Positions 32,410 to 41,728 are shown, counted from the stretch's first letter. The stretch: 64,000 nucleotides of DNA from Streptomyces violaceorubidus (GCF_000717995.1 NZ_JODM01000003.1:1-64000), one strand, 5' to 3'. The notes: generated from the sequence alone by a model not told the origin. Translations and numbers: made by a program.

Positions 32410-34337
32410 CGACGACCTCGCCGCACACGGCGGGCGAAGCGGGCGCCTCCCCCGGTGCGGGCCCGGCCGGCGCCCTCGGCACGGCCCCCCGGGCCGAGAC
32501 CCCGCACGCGGGGACCGCGCCCGTCGCCGAGGGAGGCTCCTCGGGACGGTTCCTCGCCCGCGCCGCCCTCGTCACGGCGGTGCTCTCGGTCGCCGGGTCG
32601 GTGCTCGGGCTGGCCCGGGACCAGGCGCTGGCCCGGCTGTTCGGGGCCGGGAGCGAGACGGACGCCTTCCTGGTGGCGTGGACGGTGCCCGAGTTCGCGG
32701 CGACGCTGCTGATCGAGGACGGGCTGGCCTTCGCGCTGGTCCCGATGTTCAGCCTCGCCCTGGCCCGCCGCGCGCAGGGCGCCCCCGGCGACCCGGTCCG
32801 CGCGCTGGTCGCCTCGACGCTCCCCCGGCTGGCCCTTGCCTTCGCCGGGGCGGGGGCGCTGGTCGCCGTCGCCGCGCCGGTGCTGGTCCGGTCGCTGGCA
32901 CCGGGGCTGGCCGACCCCGCCCTCGCCGTGGACTGCACCCGGCTCACCGCCACCTGCGTCGTCAGTTTCGGGCTCGCCGGGTACTGCAGTGCCGCGCTGC
33001 GGGCGCACCGCCGGTACCCGGCACCGGCGGCGATCTACGTCGCCTACAACACCGGCATCATCACGGCGATGTTCGTACTCGGCGGGCGCTGGGGGGTGCG
33101 CTCGGCGGCGGTCGGGGTCGCGGTGGGCGGCGCGCTCATGGTGGCGGCGCAACTCCCTTCGCTGGTGTCGCAGGTGCGCCGAGGGGGCGGCGGCGAGGGT
33201 ACGCCGGGCATCACGGCCGGGGCCGGAGAGCGCCTTGCGGACACCGCGGACGGCGCGCGTACGTCGAGCTCCGCGGACGGCGCCCACCCACCGGGCAGCA
33301 CGAACGGCACACACCCGCTCGCCCTCGCCCTGTTCGGCACCGTCCTGCTGTTCGCGCTGTGCCGGCAGTCCCAGGTCCTCATCGAGCGGTTCCTGGCCTC
33401 CGGGCTGCCCTCCGGGGCCATCTCGCACCTGAACTACGCGCAGAAGGTCGCCCAGATCCCGATGACGCTGTCGCTGATGGTGTGCACGGTCACCTTCCCG
33501 GTGGTGGCCCGCGCGCTGGCCGACGGCGACACGGAGCGGGCCCGCGACCGGGTCGAGCGGGACGTGGCGCTGGCGGCCTGCCTGGTGCTCCTGGGCGCGG
33601 CCACCGTGATCGCCTGCGCGCCGCAGATCGTCCACCTGCTCTTCCAGCGCGGCGCGTTCACGGCGGCCGACACGGCGGCGACCGCGGACGTGATGCGCGT
33701 GTACGCGCTCGGGCTGCTCGGCCAGACCGTGGTGGGCGCGCTGGCCCGCTCGTACTTCTCGGCGGGCCGTGCCTCCTGGTACCCGTTCGGCGCGATGGCC
33801 CTCGGCGTCCTCGCCACCGGCGTCGTGGGCGCCCGCGCGGTCGGCCCGTGGGGCGTGACCGGCATCGCCGCCGCCAACGCCGCCGGCATCACCGTGACCG
33901 CCGCCCTGCTGCTCGCCGGGATGGGCCCGCGCAGCGTGCCGGTGCGGGTCCGGCGGGTCCTGGGCGACCTGGTCCGGCCGCTGCTGGCGGCGGCCGGGGC
34001 GACCGGCGCGGGCGCGCTGGCCGCGGCCCGGGTCACCGGCGCCGGGGGCCTGCCGTCCGATGTCGCGCGGGCCGCTCTCCCGCTGGCCGTCGGCGCCGCG
34101 ACCGTCGGCGGCGTCTTCGTCGTCCTCGGCCTCGCCCTGGGCGTGCGGGGGCTTGGTCCCGCCCTGGGGTCGGTCCGCCCCGTCCGTTTCCTCCACCCCG
34201 TCACACGAAGGCTCCCTCATGGCCGTTCCCGCTTCCGGTTCCCCCTCCGCGACCCGTTCCGCCGCCCGTTCCGCGACCCGTTCCGCCGCCCGTTCCGCGA
34301 CTCGTTCCGCGACCCGTTCCGCGACCGCGACCGTTGA
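32406..34337 (+). CDS. MurJ/MviN-family lipid-linked glycan flippase
   Basis: This is a 643-residue membrane protein of the MurJ/MviN (MOP) family with about 13-14 helices. Family motifs include LGLARDQALARLFGAGSETDAFLVAWTVPEF near the N-terminus and SGLPSGAISHLNYAQKVAQIP with FQRGAFTAADT in the middle. Within this cluster it most likely acts as the Wzx-like flippase for the exopolysaccharide repeat, although MurJ proper flips lipid II. A low-complexity Arg/Asp/Pro/Phe tail (RDPFRRPFRDPF) comes from a 12-base repeat that is also the N-terminus of the overlapping deacetylase gene. The GTG start overlaps the polymerase stop. Confidence 0.88.
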   Translation: MTTTSPHTAGEAGASPGAGPAGALGTAPRAETPHAGTAPVAEGGSSGRFLARAALVTAVLSVAGSVLGLARDQALARLFGAGSETDAFLVAWTVPEFAATLLIEDGLAFALVPMFSLALARRAQGAPGDPVRALVASTLPRLALAFAGAGALVAVAAPVLVRSLAPGLADPALAVDCTRLTATCVVSFGLAGYCSAALRAHRRYPAPAAIYVAYNTGIITAMFVLGGRWGVRSAAVGVAVGGALMVAAQLPSLVSQVRRGGGGEGTPGITAGAGERLADTADGARTSSSADGAHPPGSTNGTHPLALALFGTVLLFALCRQSQVLIERFLASGLPSGAISHLNYAQKVAQIPMTLSLMVCTVTFPVVARALADGDTERARDRVERDVALAACLVLLGAATVIACAPQIVHLLFQRGAFTAADTAATADVMRVYALGLLGQTVVGALARSYFSAGRASWYPFGAMALGVLATGVVGARAVGPWGVTGIAAANAAGITVTAALLLAGMGPRSVPVRVRRVLGDLVRPLLAAAGATGAGALAAARVTGAGGLPSDVARAALPLAVGAATVGGVFVVLGLALGVRGLGPALGSVRPVRFLHPVTRRLPHGRSRFRFPLRDPFRRPFRDPFRRPFRDSFRDPFRDRDR

Positions 34338-35058
34338 CGCCCGCCCCGCCCCCGTCCCCTGGGTCGCCATGTACCACTCCGTCGGTGACTGCTCGGACGA
34401 CCCGTACCGCGTCACCGTCACGCCCGAGCGGCTGGACGCACAGCTGGGCTGGCTGCGGCGGCGCGGGCTGCGCGGCGTGCCGGTCGGCGAGCTGCTGGCC
34501 GCCCGCGCCCGGGGCGACGGCCGGGACCTGGTGGGGCTGACCTTCGACGACGGGTACGCCGACTTCGTCGAGCACGCGCTGCCGTGCCTGCGGCGCTGGG
34601 GCTGCGGCGCGACCCTCTTCGTGCTGCCGGGGCGGCTCGGCGGCGACAACGCCTGGGACCCGCTGGGCCCGCGCAAGCCGCTGCTGACCGCCGACGGCAT
34701 CCGCCGCGCCGCCGCCGAGGGTGTCGAGATCGGCTCGCACGGTCTCACCCACGTCGACCTGACCACGGCGGACGACGCCGCGCTGAGCGCCGAGACCGCC
34801 GAGAGCAGAGCGCTGCTCTCCGAGCTGATCGGCGCCCCGGTCGGCGGGTTCTGCTACCCCTACGGCACGGTCGACGCCCGCGCCGCCGACGCCGTGCGCG
34901 CCGCCGGTTACACCTACGCCTGCGCCATCGACCCCGGCCCGCTGACCGGCCCGTACGCCCTGCCGCGGGTGCATGTGGGCCAGAACGACACCTCCGTACG
35001 GCTGCTGCTGAAGACCCGGCTGCACCGCCTGCGCCGCCGGGCCCCGGCGGGAGTGTGA
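34219..35058 (+). CDS. Polysaccharide deacetylase (NodB homology, CE4)
   Basis: This is a 279-residue CE4-type deacetylase. Motif 1 LTFDDGYADF holds the catalytic and metal-binding Asp pair, motif 2 GSHGLTHVDL the H-x3-H metal ligands, and FCYPYG follows. The domain starts at WVAMYHSV. The ATG at 34219 has GAAGG upstream and lies 119 bases inside the flippase gene. The first 38 residues are then Ser/Ala/Thr/Arg repeats encoded by the 12-base array. No in-frame start lies between the array and the domain other than the ATG of VAMYHSV itself. It may remove acetyl groups from an amino sugar of the polymer. No export signal is clear. Confidence 0.85.
   Translation: MAVPASGSPSATRSAARSATRSAARSATRSATRSATATVDARPAPVPWVAMYHSVGDCSDDPYRVTVTPERLDAQLGWLRRRGLRGVPVGELLAARARGDGRDLVGLTFDDGYADFVEHALPCLRRWGCGATLFVLPGRLGGDNAWDPLGPRKPLLTADGIRRAAAEGVEIGSHGLTHVDLTTADDAALSAETAESRALLSELIGAPVGGFCYPYGTVDARAADAVRAAGYTYACAIDPGPLTGPYALPRVHVGQNDTSVRLLLKTRLHRLRRRAPAGV
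34249..34320 (+). repeat. Six 12-bp tandem repeats read in two frames
   Basis: The unit is GC(G/C)(A/G)C(C/T)CGTTCC, repeated six times without gaps. Because 12 is a multiple of three, each frame gives a regular peptide. The flippase frame gives R-D-P-F/R-R-P-F units and the deacetylase frame gives S-A-T-R/S-A-A-R units. Copy number can change without breaking either gene. Confidence 0.92.
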
Positions 35059-35059
35059 G

Positions 35060-36241
35060 GTGACCGACGTGAAGGCCCTGCACATCATCACCGGTCTCGG
35101 CGTCGGCGGCGCCGAGCAGCAGCTGCGGCTGCTCCTGCGCCACCTGCCCGTCGACTGCGACGTCGTGACGCTCACCAACCCCGGCCCGGTCGCCGACGGG
35201 CTGCTGGCCGACGGCGTGCACGTCGTCCACCTCGGCATGACCGGCAACCGCGACCTGGCCGCGCTGCCCCGCCTGGCCCGCCTGATCCGCACCGGCGGCT
35301 ACGACCTCGTGCACACCCACCTCTACCGCGCCTGCCTCTACGGCCGCCTCGCCGCCCGCCTCGCCGGGGTGCGCGCGGTCGTCGCCACCGAACACTCCCT
35401 GGGCGACTCCCAGATGGAGGGCCGCCCGCTCACCCCGGGCGTCCGCGCCCTGTACCTGGCCGGGGAGCGCCTCGGCAGCGCCACGGTGGCCGTCTCCCCC
35501 ACCGTCGCCGACCGGCTGCGCCGCTGGGGCGTGCCCGCGCCCCGCATCGAGGTCGTCCCCAACGGCATCGACCTGGCCCGCTTCCGTTTCGACCCGGTCC
35601 GGCGGTTGCGCACCCGGCGCCGCCTCGGCCTGCCCGAGGGCGCCTACGTCGTGGGCGGCGTCGGCCGGCTGACATCGGCCAAACGCTTCGACGTGCTGGT
35701 CCGCGCCCTGGCCCTGCTCCCGGCGGACTGCTGGCTGCTGCTGGTCGGCGGCGGCCCCCAGGAGCACCTGCTGCGCCGCACCGCCCACGAGGCCGGGGTC
35801 GCCGACCGCGTCCTGCTCACCGGCGAACGCCCCTACCTCCCCGACGGCTCCCCCGGCCCCGACCTGCCCGCCCTCGCCGCCGCGATGGACGTCCTCGCGT
35901 CGCCCTCGCCGGAGGAGGCCTTCGGCCTGGCCGCGGTGGAGGGGCTCGCGTCCGGGCTGCCGGTGCTGTACGCCTCCTGCCCGGCGATCGAGGACCTGCC
36001 CCGCGCGTCGGCGCCCACGGCACGGCGGGTCGTCGGCGGCGCCGGGGAGTTCGCGCGCGCCCTCGCCGAGACCCGCGCGTCCCGGGGCCCGGTCCCCGGC
36101 ACCCGCACCGCACCCGAGGCGGCCCGCCACTACTGCGTCACCCGCAGCGCCGCCCGGCTGATGGACGTCTACGCGACCACCCTCACGCGCCCGCTGCCCC
36201 CGTCACCGCCCCCGGCATCCCAGGGAGTCACCTCCGCATGA
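35060..36241 (+). CDS. GT4-type glycosyltransferase, second of the cluster
   Basis: This is a 393-residue GT-B glycosyltransferase. The N-terminal domain opens with LHIITGLGVGGAEQQLRLLL, the acceptor-side glycine-rich loop. VVPNGIDLARF marks the interdomain region, GVGRLTSAKRFDVLVRALALL the C-terminal domain, and SPSPEEAFGLAAVEGLASGLPVL the donor-binding E-x7-E. The start is GTG 35060, one base after the deacetylase stop, with GGGAG before it. It overlaps the Wzz-like gene by four bases. It should add a further sugar to the lipid-linked repeat. Confidence 0.9.
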   Translation: MTDVKALHIITGLGVGGAEQQLRLLLRHLPVDCDVVTLTNPGPVADGLLADGVHVVHLGMTGNRDLAALPRLARLIRTGGYDLVHTHLYRACLYGRLAARLAGVRAVVATEHSLGDSQMEGRPLTPGVRALYLAGERLGSATVAVSPTVADRLRRWGVPAPRIEVVPNGIDLARFRFDPVRRLRTRRRLGLPEGAYVVGGVGRLTSAKRFDVLVRALALLPADCWLLLVGGGPQEHLLRRTAHEAGVADRVLLTGERPYLPDGSPGPDLPALAAAMDVLASPSPEEAFGLAAVEGLASGLPVLYASCPAIEDLPRASAPTARRVVGGAGEFARALAETRASRGPVPGTRTAPEAARHYCVTRSAARLMDVYATTLTRPLPPSPPPASQGVTSA

Positions 36242-36954
36242 CCGAGCCCCTCACCCAGACCCCGGCCGCGTCCGCCGCGGAGCCCGAGCCCGAACCCTCC
36301 GCCCGGCCGCGCCGTGTCCCGGCCGCCCTGCGCCGCGCCGTACTCCGCCTGCGCGCCCTGCCGCCCTGGTCGCCGCTCGCGGCCGGCGTCCTGGCCGGCG
36401 GCCTGCTCGGCGCCGGGTACGGCCTGCTCTCCACCCCGCAGTACACGGCGACCGGTTACGTCGTCGCCGTCCCCGCCGACGCGTCCGACCCGGCGTCCGC
36501 GCTGGGCTTCGCGCAGGCCTACGGCCGGGTCGCCACGCAGCTCGCGGTGCTCGGGGACGCGCAGATGTGGGCCCACGTGCCGGTGGCGACCCTGGAGCGG
36601 AGCGTGCGCACCGCGACCTCGCCGGACGCCCCGATGGTCTCCGTGACGGCCACCTCCTCGGACCCGGAGGAGGCCGCCGACATGGCCAACGCCGTCACCC
36701 GCGCCCTGACCCGGCACGCGGCGGCGTCCGCCGACGACACCCACGTGGAGCTGCGGCAGTTCGCGCGGGCGACCGAACCCACCGAGGCGTCCTCGGCCTC
36801 GGCCGCCGTGACGGGCCTGGTGGGCGCGAGCGCGGGCGGACTGCTGGGCGGGCTGGCCCTGCTGGTGGGGCCGCGCCGTGGCGCACGGGGGCCCGGCCGC
36901 GCGGCGGCGGTGCCCGGACCGGCGTCGGCCGCCGACGGCCGCGGACAGCTGTGA
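36238..36954 (+). CDS. Wzz-like chain-length/export membrane protein
   Basis: This is a 238-residue protein with two membrane helices (near residues 45-65 and 190-215) around an extracytoplasmic region of about 130 residues, the layout of Wzz/Wzc co-polymerases. YTATGYVVAVPADASDPASALGFAQAYGRVATQLAVL and VTATSSDPEEAADMANAVTRAL fit the conserved alpha/beta part of such proteins in actinobacteria. No tyrosine-kinase domain follows the second helix. It probably sets polymer length with the Wzy-like enzyme. The ATG overlaps the previous stop (ATGA) and its own stop overlaps the acetyltransferase start (GTGA). Confidence 0.83.
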   Translation: MTEPLTQTPAASAAEPEPEPSARPRRVPAALRRAVLRLRALPPWSPLAAGVLAGGLLGAGYGLLSTPQYTATGYVVAVPADASDPASALGFAQAYGRVATQLAVLGDAQMWAHVPVATLERSVRTATSPDAPMVSVTATSSDPEEAADMANAVTRALTRHAAASADDTHVELRQFARATEPTEASSASAAVTGLVGASAGGLLGGLALLVGPRRGARGPGRAAAVPGPASAADGRGQL

Positions 36955-38099
36955 CGTACCCGGGGCCGCCGTGCCCGCCCGCACTCCCGCCCGGCCACAC
37001 GGTCGAACTGGTCACCGACGAGGCCGCCTTCGCCGAGCTGGCCCCGCAGTGGCGACGCCTGTACGACCGGTGCGCCACCGCGACCCCCTTCCAGAGCCAC
37101 GCCTGGCTGCTGTCCTGGTGGCGTTCCTACGGTGCGGCCGGACGGCTGCGCCTGGTGCTGGCCCGCGCGGGCGGCGACCTGGTCGCCGCGGCGCCGCTGA
37201 CCCTCGTACGACGGCCGGTTCCGGCGCTGGTGCCGCTGGGCGGGGCGATCTCGGACTACGGGGACGTCCTGCTGGACGACGAGCGGGGCCGGGACGCGGC
37301 GGGCGCGCTGGCCGCGGGCCTGGCCGCGGCGGCCCGCACCGCGCTGGTCGACCTGCGCGAGGTGCGGCCGGGCGCCGCCGCCGAACGGGTCTACGCGTGC
37401 TGGCGCGGGCCCCGGCACCGGCTCGCGGACTCGCTCTGCCTGGAACTGCCCGCCCTGCCCATGGACGACCTGGTCGCCCGGCTGCCCTCGGCCAAGGCCA
37501 GGCAGCGGATCCGCGCCCAGCTGCGCCGACTGGACGCGCTCGGCGTCAAGGCCCGCCCCGTCCTGCCCGACGAGACGGACGCGGCGCTGCGCCGGCTCCT
37601 CGACCTGCACCGCCTGCAGTGGCGGGGGCGGAAGGTGACCGGCGAGCACCTGCGGCCCCGTTTCCGCGAGCACCTGATGCGGGCGGTGGGACCGATGGTG
37701 CTAAGCGGGGACGCGCTGGTCACCGAGTTCCGGATGGGCGACGAGGTGGTGGCCGTGGACGTGACGCTGCTGTCGCACCGGCTGGCCGGGGGCTATCTGT
37801 ACGGCGCGCATCCCGCGCTGCGGGAACGGAAGGCGGACGTGGCGGTGATGCTGCTGGCCGCGTGCGCCGAGTACGCCCGTGCCCCGGGACGCTCCACGCT
37901 GAGCCTGCTGCGCGGCGACGAGCCGTACAAGCACCACTGGCGCCCGGAGCCGGTGCCGAACCAGCGGCTGCTGCTGGCCCGCCGCCGCACAGCCCCGCTG
38001 CTGGCGGCGGCCCTCGCCGACGCCGCCGCACGACGGCGGGGCAAGGAGCTGCTGCGGTGGCGGGCGGAGCGGAGGGAGCGGGCCGGTGGCGGCACCTGA
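36951..38099 (+). CDS. GNAT/FemAB-like acetyltransferase (BioF2-type)
   Basis: This is a 382-residue protein of the double-GNAT, FemAB-like type often found in exopolysaccharide clusters and annotated as cellulose-biosynthesis-type acetyltransferase. Characteristic stretches are TPFQSHAWLLSWWRSYG, SAKARQRIRAQLRRLDALG and GGYLYGAHPALRERK, and the C-terminal LSLLRGDEPYKHHWRPEP. It likely acylates a sugar or amino group of the polymer. GTG 36951 overlaps the previous stop. It is the last gene of the tightly packed operon. The GH26-like gene comes next on the other strand. Confidence 0.82.
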   Translation: MTYPGPPCPPALPPGHTVELVTDEAAFAELAPQWRRLYDRCATATPFQSHAWLLSWWRSYGAAGRLRLVLARAGGDLVAAAPLTLVRRPVPALVPLGGAISDYGDVLLDDERGRDAAGALAAGLAAAARTALVDLREVRPGAAAERVYACWRGPRHRLADSLCLELPALPMDDLVARLPSAKARQRIRAQLRRLDALGVKARPVLPDETDAALRRLLDLHRLQWRGRKVTGEHLRPRFREHLMRAVGPMVLSGDALVTEFRMGDEVVAVDVTLLSHRLAGGYLYGAHPALRERKADVAVMLLAACAEYARAPGRSTLSLLRGDEPYKHHWRPEPVPNQRLLLARRRTAPLLAAALADAAARRRGKELLRWRAERRERAGGGT

Positions 38100-38136
38100 C
38101 CGGGCCCGCCGCCACCGAGGCACCCTCCGCACTCCG

Positions 38137-39333
38137 CTACTTGTTCCGCGCGTACCAGTCGAGGCGCATGCACAGCTTCCCGCCGAGCCAGTACTCGACC
38201 CAGTCGCCCAGCTCCAGCGGCGAGCAGCCGGCCGGGGGCTCGGGGACCGTGGACGGAGCCGGGGGCAGGGGCGGCGCGGTGGGCGTGGCGGGCGTGCCGG
38301 GTTCCGCGGGCGTCGGGACCGTCGGCTCGGGCTCGTCGGTGCGGCCGAAGAGCACGGACCGGTAGACGGCCGTGGACCGGGGGTTGTCGTCGCACTGCCA
38401 CACGCCGTGCGGGCAGTAGTCGGTGACCGTGTTGTACACGGGCTTGTGCTCGTCCATCCAGGCGAGCATGCGCCGCATGTACGCGGCGTTGTCCCCGTTG
38501 CGGAACAGCCCCCACTCCGGGTAGGAGACGGGCTTGCCGTGCGCCTTCGCGAAGTCCACGTGCGCCTGGAGCCCGTACGGCTCCTTCACCTGCTCGTCGA
38601 AGGACATCCCGCGCGGCTGGTCGTAGGCGTCCATGCCGATGATGTCGACGGTGGCGTCGCCGGGATAGCACTGCGTCCAGGGCACGGCGTCCCGGCCGCG
38701 GCTCGGCGCGAAGTCGAACCGGAACTTCTGGCCGGGCACCGCGCGCATGGTGGTGACGATCCGGTTCCAGTACGTCTTCCAGGCCTCGGGGTCCGGGCCG
38801 CAGCGGTGGGTGTAGGTGGTGCCGTTCATCTCCCAGCCCAGCACCAGGACCGTGTCCGGGACCTTGAGCGCGACCAGGTGTTCGGCGAGGGCGCGGAAGT
38901 GGTGGTCGAAGCGCCCGGCGGCGCCCTGGCGCAGCAGCTCGCGCACCTCGTCGTCGTCGACGTGCTCCTCGTTGCGCTCCATCATGGGCACGTTGAGGAC
39001 GAGCATCCGGTCGGCCTCGCGGGTGCGCCAGTCGGCCCACACGTCGAGGAAGCCGGGGGCGCCCTCGATGTTGCTCCAGCGGTCGCCGGGCAGGTAGGTG
39101 TGGCCGACGCGCAGCTCGGCGCCGCCCAGCCAGTGGCTCAGCGCGGCCATCCGGGCCACACCGCGGGGGCCGTAGTCGAGGTACGCGCCGAAGGCGGGGA
39201 CGGGTTCGGGCGCGGCCGGTTCGCCGGCGGCGACGCCGGGGCCCGCGGCGAGGAACGCCGCCGCCGCGATCGCCGCCGCCGCGGCGCGTGCCGGACGCCG
39301 CCTGGACCGGGCCCGTGACTGCCGTGCGGCCAT
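38137..39333 (-). CDS. Secreted glycoside hydrolase, GH26 (beta-mannanase)-like
   Basis: This is a 398-residue secreted enzyme. The start is ATG 39333 with GGGAGG upstream. A positively charged signal peptide ends near AAGPGVAAGEP. The (beta/alpha)8 domain has VLGWEMNGTTY with the acid/base Glu, IGMDAYD, and PVSYPEWGL with the nucleophile Glu, as in GH26 and related endo-mannanases. A Pro/Thr linker leads to a short C-terminal domain (CSPLELGDWVEYWLGGKLCMRLDWYARNK) with two cysteines. It faces the polysaccharide operon and may trim or release the polymer. Substrate is inferred from the family only. Confidence 0.85.
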   Translation of the reverse strand: MAARQSRARSRRRPARAAAAAIAAAAFLAAGPGVAAGEPAAPEPVPAFGAYLDYGPRGVARMAALSHWLGGAELRVGHTYLPGDRWSNIEGAPGFLDVWADWRTREADRMLVLNVPMMERNEEHVDDDEVRELLRQGAAGRFDHHFRALAEHLVALKVPDTVLVLGWEMNGTTYTHRCGPDPEAWKTYWNRIVTTMRAVPGQKFRFDFAPSRGRDAVPWTQCYPGDATVDIIGMDAYDQPRGMSFDEQVKEPYGLQAHVDFAKAHGKPVSYPEWGLFRNGDNAAYMRRMLAWMDEHKPVYNTVTDYCPHGVWQCDDNPRSTAVYRSVLFGRTDEPEPTVPTPAEPGTPATPTAPPLPPAPSTVPEPPAGCSPLELGDWVEYWLGGKLCMRLDWYARNK

Positions 39334-39526
39334 GCCGCCTCCCTTGGTCTTTCGTTGGGTCTACCGACTGGTCTTCCCACTGGCCGTCCGGCTGGTCTCT
39401 CGACGCCGTGAACGACTCCCGTTACTGACACCCAGTCATATGAAATGCCATCACGCCACCGCCGTTACGGCTTTCGAGTGCGTTGATCGCCCGCACCGGT
39501 GAACCGAATCGGAAGGAAGTCCTCCC

Positions 39527-40837
39527 GTGTCGCTGTTCGACACCCGTGTCCCCGCCGTCGTGCTGCGGATCGACCGGAATCCCTTTCACCACGGAACGCT
39601 GGGTGCCGTGCGTTCGCTCGGCCGCGCGGGGGTGGACGTGCACGTGGTCGCCGACTGCGCGCAGAGCCCGGTCGGCGCCTCCCGTTACCTGAGCGGGCTG
39701 CACACCCCGCCGCCGCCCGGCGCGTCGCCCGCCGAGATCGCGGCGGTCCTGCACCGTGTCGCCGCGCGGATCGCCCGGCCCGCGGTGCTGATCCCGATGG
39801 ACGACGCGTGCGCCGTGGCGGTGGGCCGGGCGCGGGCGGAACTGGCGCCCGCGTTCCTGCTGCCCGACCAGCCGGGCGAGTTGCCCGCGCGCGTGGCCGA
39901 CAAGGCGGAACTGGCCGGTGTGTGCGCGTCCCTGGACGTCCCGCACCCCGAGACCCTGGTCCCGGACGGCGCGGCGGAGGCGGCGCGGGCGGCGTGGCGG
40001 CTGGGCCTGCCGGTGGTGGCGAAGTGGAGCAGGCCCTGGCTGGTGCCTTCGGGCGGCGGGCTGCGCAGCACGGTGCTGGTGCGCTCGGCCCAGGAAGCCG
40101 GGGAGCTGTTCCTGCGGGCCGAGGAGGCGGGCAGCCGGCTGCTGCTCCAGGCGTTCCTGCCGCCGGGTGCCGATCGGGACTGGTTCTTCCACGGGTACGC
40201 AGACCGCTCGGGCGCGGTCCGGGCGGGCGGTCCCGGCCGCAAGACGCGGGCCAGGCCGCGCGGCGCCGGTCTGACGGCGGTGGGCCGCTGGACGCCGAAC
40301 CCGCAGGTGCGGGCGCTCGCCGAGCGGACCACCGCGGAGCTGGGCTACCGGGGCGTCTTCGACCTGGACTTCCGGCGCTGCGGCACGACGGGCCGCTATC
40401 ACCTGCTGGACTTCAACCCGCGCCCCGGCGCCCAGTTCCGGCTCTTCACCGACACCGCCGGCCTGGACGTCGTACGCGCCCTGCACCTGGACCTGACCCA
40501 CCGCCCGCTGCCCCAGGGGGCGCCGCGGTGGGGGCGGAGGTTCGTGGTGGAGAACTACGCGCCGCTGAGCGCCCTGCGTCCGGAGCGCGAGGCGCAGGGG
40601 GGCCGTGAGCTGGCCTGGCACGCCCGGGACGACCGGGCGCCGGGCCGGGCGCTGTGGGCCCTGTGGGGCCGCCACGTGGGCGCCCGGCTGCGGGACCGCG
40701 CCCACCGGGGCCGCGACGCCCGCCCTGACACCGCGCCCCCGGCCCGCGCCCGCGTCGTGCGCCAGGCGTCCGCCCCGGCCACGAACCGCACGGGCGTCCC
40801 CGACCGCCCGGACGAGGACCGAGCCGGCAGCCACTGA
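39527..40837 (+). CDS. ATP-grasp domain carboxylate ligase
   Basis: This is a 436-residue ATP-grasp enzyme, presumed to join a carboxylate to an amine or thiol through an acyl phosphate. LPVVAKWSRPWLVPSGGG provides the first ATP-binding Lys region, GVFDLDFRRC and LLDFNPRPGAQF the Mg/ATP-binding Asp/Glu/Asn cluster. The N-terminal Rossmann-like part begins VPAVVLRIDRNPFHHGTLG. The start is GTG 39527 with GGAAGGAAG. The C-terminal about 60 residues are Arg/Ala-rich and probably disordered. Similar ATP-grasp genes occur at the ends of polysaccharide loci, where they may attach amino acids to the polymer. That role is a guess. Confidence 0.82.
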   Translation: MSLFDTRVPAVVLRIDRNPFHHGTLGAVRSLGRAGVDVHVVADCAQSPVGASRYLSGLHTPPPPGASPAEIAAVLHRVAARIARPAVLIPMDDACAVAVGRARAELAPAFLLPDQPGELPARVADKAELAGVCASLDVPHPETLVPDGAAEAARAAWRLGLPVVAKWSRPWLVPSGGGLRSTVLVRSAQEAGELFLRAEEAGSRLLLQAFLPPGADRDWFFHGYADRSGAVRAGGPGRKTRARPRGAGLTAVGRWTPNPQVRALAERTTAELGYRGVFDLDFRRCGTTGRYHLLDFNPRPGAQFRLFTDTAGLDVVRALHLDLTHRPLPQGAPRWGRRFVVENYAPLSALRPEREAQGGRELAWHARDDRAPGRALWALWGRHVGARLRDRAHRGRDARPDTAPPARARVVRQASAPATNRTGVPDRPDEDRAGSH

Positions 40838-40843
40838 ACCGAC

Positions 40844-40883
40844 GGCGCCCCCGGCGGCCCGTGAGGGGGCCGCCGGGGGCGCC
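40844..40883. terminator. Very stable bidirectional hairpin between ATP-grasp gene and chpA
   Basis: GGCGCCCCCGGCGGCCC (40844-40860) and GGGCCGCCGGGGGCGCC (40867-40883) pair perfectly over 17 bases around GTGAGG. It lies in the 63-base gap between two convergent genes. Confidence 0.8.
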
Positions 40884-40900
40884 GGGGTGAGCGGGAGGGA

Positions 40901-41728
40901 TCAGCGGCCGGTGAGGGCCCTGCCCCGGCGGTACAGGATGGCTCCGCCGGTGATCAGCACGGCACCGGCGGCCGCGGCGCCCAGCGTGCCCTCGCTGCCG
41001 GTCTCGGCCAGGACGGGCGGCTGCTCGGTCGGGGGAGCCGGCGGGGGGTGCTCCTCCTCGGACGGCGGCGGGGGCTCCTCCTCGTGCGAGGGCGGCGGGG
41101 GCTCCTCGTGGGTGGGGGGCGGGGGCTCCTCCTCGCCGTAGCCGGGCGGCGTGGTCGGGGGCGGCGGCTCCTCCTCGCCGTAGCCCGGGGGTTCCTCGGC
41201 GGCGTTCTCGCAGCCGTTGCCGAAGACCGGGTTCAGCGCGGCGATCACGTCGACGGTGTTGCCGCAGGCGTTCACCGGCACGTCGACCGGGACCTGCGCG
41301 TTGTTGCCGGAACCGACGCCGGGCGAGCCCTCGGTCGCGCCGTCCGCGTGGGCACCGGACGACGAGGACGAGGAGGAGGACGACGAGGAGGACGTGTCCT
41401 CGCCGTACCCGCCGCCGTCGCCCTTGTCGTTGCCGTCGCCGTCGCCCTTGCCGCTGTCCTTGCCGTTGCCGTCGGTCTGCTCGTCCGAGGTGTTCTCGCA
41501 CTCGTTGCCGAAGGCCGGGTTCAGGGCGGCGATCACGTCGACGGTGTTGCCGCAGGCGTTCACCGGCACGTCGAGGGGGACCTGGAGGGCGTTGCCGGAC
41601 ACGGCGCCGGGCGAGTTCGTGGCGGCCCCGTCCGCATGCGAGTCGGCAAGGGCGGGGCTGCCGCACAGGGTGAGGATGCCCGTCGCGGCGGCAGCCGCGA
41701 CCATCCCCCTGCTCAGGGTCTGTCGCAC
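40901..41728 (-). CDS. chpA: Long chaplin ChpA, cell-wall anchored
   Basis: This is a 275-residue long chaplin that anchors the amyloid coat to the wall. A signal peptide ends near SPALADSH. Two chaplin domains follow, each with CGNTVDVIAALNP(A/V)FGN and paired cysteines. They are separated by a Gly/Asp/Lys linker and a run of twelve serines. A Pro/Glu-rich wall-spanning stretch (EEPPPP units) leads to the sortase signal LAETG, a hydrophobic helix and RRGR. I chose GTG 41728 (VRQTLSRGM), preceded by AGGAAG. A longer version starts in the upstream leader. Position beside chpD and rdlA/rdlB points to ChpA rather than ChpB/C. Confidence 0.92.
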   Translation of the reverse strand: MRQTLSRGMVAAAAATGILTLCGSPALADSHADGAATNSPGAVSGNALQVPLDVPVNACGNTVDVIAALNPAFGNECENTSDEQTDGNGKDSGKGDGDGNDKGDGGGYGEDTSSSSSSSSSSSSGAHADGATEGSPGVGSGNNAQVPVDVPVNACGNTVDVIAALNPVFGNGCENAAEEPPGYGEEEPPPPTTPPGYGEEEPPPPTHEEPPPPSHEEEPPPPSEEEHPPPAPPTEQPPVLAETGSEGTLGAAAAGAVLITGGAILYRRGRALTGR

